From: Trichoplax sp. H2
Lineage: Eukaryota > Placozoa > Uniplacotomia > Trichoplacea
DNA length: 64,000 bases
NCBI GenBank assembly: GCA_003344405.1
Contig: NOWV01000016.1
Location: forward strand, 124,001-188,000
Direction of reading: 5' to 3'
Numbering within the stretch: the first letter of the stretch is position 1; each line of letters opens with the position of its first letter. A model generated the notes under the pieces. The model searched no databases, was not told where the DNA came from, and saw only the letters and a list, made by a program, of their open reading frames with translations. This document shows, piece by piece, positions 61,341 to 64,000 of the stretch. The position numbers and the translations under genes were made by a program.

Positions 61341-64000
61341 AGTTGTTTTAGTCGTCGATAATTTTCGAAATCCTCAGCAAGAAATTAATGGAATGAATAT
61401 GCTCAAAGTACAAGTGAAGTTGTATTTCAAACTCTGTTAGTACTAGAATGTGATACTAGTAACAATATTAAGAACTTGACGTTGATTATATAACCCTTTA
61501 TTAACGTAAAGAGAGATGAGTAAAGGAAGATAATATTAACTCTTTTAAAGAAATCGAATAATGGGCAATAAGTTTGTGTGTAAGATCCCTATTCATACAT
61601 CTTTTCTACAATTGTTTATAGCAGGTTTATATGGACTTTATTTGGGAATAAGAACTAAACTACGAATTTTTTTCGTTATTTTGGTTATTTGAGAAAAGAC
61701 TAATAAAGTTTCTATTCATTTAGGTACTTTACATTGCAGACAATTGCTTTCACAATCTAAATGATGATACATTGATCAATGATCTCTATAATTTATTGAT
61801 ATTAAAGTTATCAACTCTGTTACAACAGTAACAAGGCAAGCGTTAGCTTAAGTACCAAATAAACATTAGATTATGAGAAATCATTTAAATTTAAGATGTG
61901 ACTTATTAATTACAGGATCAATTCAAAGACTAAAGAAATTATCGAAATGAATTGTTATCAACAATCGAATTATTAGTTAAAGCTATTATAAATAATAAAT
62001 AAGATACTTATAATAATTCCATGAAACAGAAGAGTAAGTGAATACTCGCATGAGAGCGTTACATCGACCAGAACACAACGTGGGTCCCAAGATTTGCTCA
62101 TGGTACACATACTTGGGAATTATCGATAATTTAGTTTGCTATATTAATAACTATTATTATATTGATTGCTTTCAATTCCTATTTTGCCATTTCTATGCCA
62201 ACCTGATCGGTTTTTCTGAAATGATAAGCTGAGGACTTTACTTTGATTACAGTAATTCAACTGGATCATGAAGTATAGATCAATGATCTTTAAGTGAGTT
62301 AAGGAATTTAAGGAGAAAGAAATTGCCGCAATTGTTTCGACTGGCATTCATAACCGCCTTCATAATACTGTTGTTAGGGTATATGTTATTTCAGCTTGAT
62401 CGAATTGTGCGGATATCAATATTTTAAATAATCTTGTTTATGAATAATTCATATCGATAAATTGTTTATTGTCCAATCTCATAGGAATAGCGTTTTCACT
62501 TTTTCCCTAAACTTGAGAAGAGATTGATAGTTTGATCTTGGTAGTTGTCCCCAATGGTTGGATAATTTAAATGAAATACGATTGAATAGCCGTAGTAATA
62601 TAACAGATCAAAATTCAACAATACAGTCGCAGGAAGGCGTGAATGATGTTATAATCCTAAGCTAGCAGTATGCGTCATGATTAAAGGCGGTCAATATCAT
62701 CAGCTGATTACTATCATCGCATAACATTGTCTTATAAATGGATAGATTAACATATGTGAACTGCACAATAAGAGAGTAGTTGAACACTTTGTGCTGTTGG
62801 TATTTGAAATAGCGTCTTGATCATCAGGGCTAATGATTCATCAAATCTATCGTGTAGAACATTCCTGTTTTATGCTATAGTTCGAGGGTCTAAAGTGGGG
62901 TACTAAATAAAGGTAATAGGAATCATCGTTGATATTGCAATGATCTATTGTTTGGATTTGGTACTAATTTACATGATCCATGGTTCAATTCCAATATAAA
63001 TTATATTGTGAGATACAATTTTTACATGATAGTTTACACTCAGACTCGACATTCCTCTAGATAATAAATATTATATTATTTTAGACGGAGCTCCAGTTAT
63101 AGATTAGGGATTGATTCTCTTTGTTAATTTTATTCCAGCATTTATTTAGTTTAAAATTCAAAAAATCGGGCTTGGCAATATTAATTGATTATCGTGTTGT
63201 CCCTGCCTGTTATAAATAAGTACATCTTGAGAGTTTACATAAATTATGATTTGTGTAGTACAATTATATAATTCCTAATATCAGTAGTTTAAGTATGAGT
63301 TGAGTGTAGAACAATTAAAGTCCGATATTTGTAAACAAGAGCAACTGGATTAATTTTACAATTTGACTATGAAAACAAGTATAATATTGGCGGTTCTAAC
63401 CTTTATAATGACGATTATCTATTTATATCTAAAAAAAATTATTTAGCAAGGAGTTATTATTAATTAAAATTGAGAAGCATTGAAAGCATTGAATATCTAG
63501 CTCTCGGTAGTTTATTGATTAATCCTTAATTAATATGCAATAATATAAAATATCAAATTATTCTGTAAAACTGATAGCAGAAATTTGATATCTTGGCATC
63601 ATTTCCTGAATTTGTTATTATGTTTGTTGCCTTAGCGATAGGATCTTAGTTTACTGTATTGAGCAATGATATTAACGTTATGAATGCAGCACTGATGAGC
63701 TTGATGTTCATTCTACTGAACAAAAATTACTTATTTCTAGGCCTAACTTATGCAATCATCTGCAATGAATAACCAATACCATACATTACTGTAGCCTAAG
63801 CTACAGGCTTAATTTGATCTTTCCTTAACACTAATTCATGATGTTGAAGTTATCGCCTTTCAAGTTATCTGATAATAATCAAAACTGCCCAATAAGCTAA
63901 TAAAATAGCTTTGAAGATATAGTTGTTATGTATGATAGACTGGTAATGTCTAGGAATTAGGGCAGATAAATTGCATAGCTGCCTAACTGATAAGATAACC
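61341..64000. other. Stretch to window edge, no gene recognised
   Basis: About 2.7 kb upstream of the methyltransferase. The first few hundred bases should hold its promoter. Frames at 62038-62347 overlap on opposite strands and show no conserved content. A gene starting beyond 64000 could have distal exons here that I cannot recognise. Confidence 0.45.

Noticed and set aside
62985-62996. ggttcaattcc, a tRNA B-box-like sequence
   Set aside because: The flanks do not pair as a T-stem and no acceptor stem or A box is visible upstream.

Overview
This is a eukaryotic, almost certainly animal, nuclear segment. It is AT-rich by eye, and its genes are cut into many small exons by short GT-AG introns, mostly about 60 to 500 bases. 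The gene set is that of an animal: an ASPM homologue, the GARP subunit VPS52, a P5A ATPase (ATP13A1), DUSP12, a CTR copper transporter, LYRM2 and a C6orf136-like protein. Compact, near-vertebrate gene models in an AT-rich genome suggest a placozoan (Trichoplax or Hoilungia type). That assignment is inference; another early-branching animal is possible. I found no bacterial, viral or CRISPR features.

Layout. 233-7086 (+) ATP13A1, 24 exons. 9941-14349 (+) an unrecognised 661-residue gene whose C-terminal part resembles the bacterial DUF4347 fold. 15876-16268 (-) LYRM2, last exon not found. 16282-17480 three tandem ~400-bp repeats. 17951-20282 (+) C6orf136-like. 21380-23463 (-) DUSP12. 23582-24550 a ~490-bp tandem duplication. 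24748-29409 (+) VPS52, 22 exons, with one intron that looks U12-type. 30527-30736 a palindrome cluster. 31299-43087 (+) ASPM, 26 exons, including one 4.3-kb exon of IQ motifs. 44505-48900 a block of several unrelated tandem-repeat families. 49013-50735 (+) CTR copper transporter. 53793-56489 (-) an unrecognised 461-residue protein with RPxTQxPTxR repeats. 60453-61340 (-) an intronless class I methyltransferase. 61341-64000 no gene seen.

How the genes relate. This is a chromosome segment of unrelated housekeeping genes, not an operon or pathway cluster. LYRM2/C6orf136 and DUSP12/VPS52 are head-to-head pairs, each separated by 1.3-1.7 kb that contains a tandem repeat. Exon models were built by hand: I required GT-AG sites, kept reading frame across every join and compared with remembered family sequences. 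Where a join is unsure the entry says so.

The points most worth following are the DUF4347-like domain in an animal gene, the probable minor-class intron in VPS52, and tandem repeats that run right up to splice sites in two different genes.
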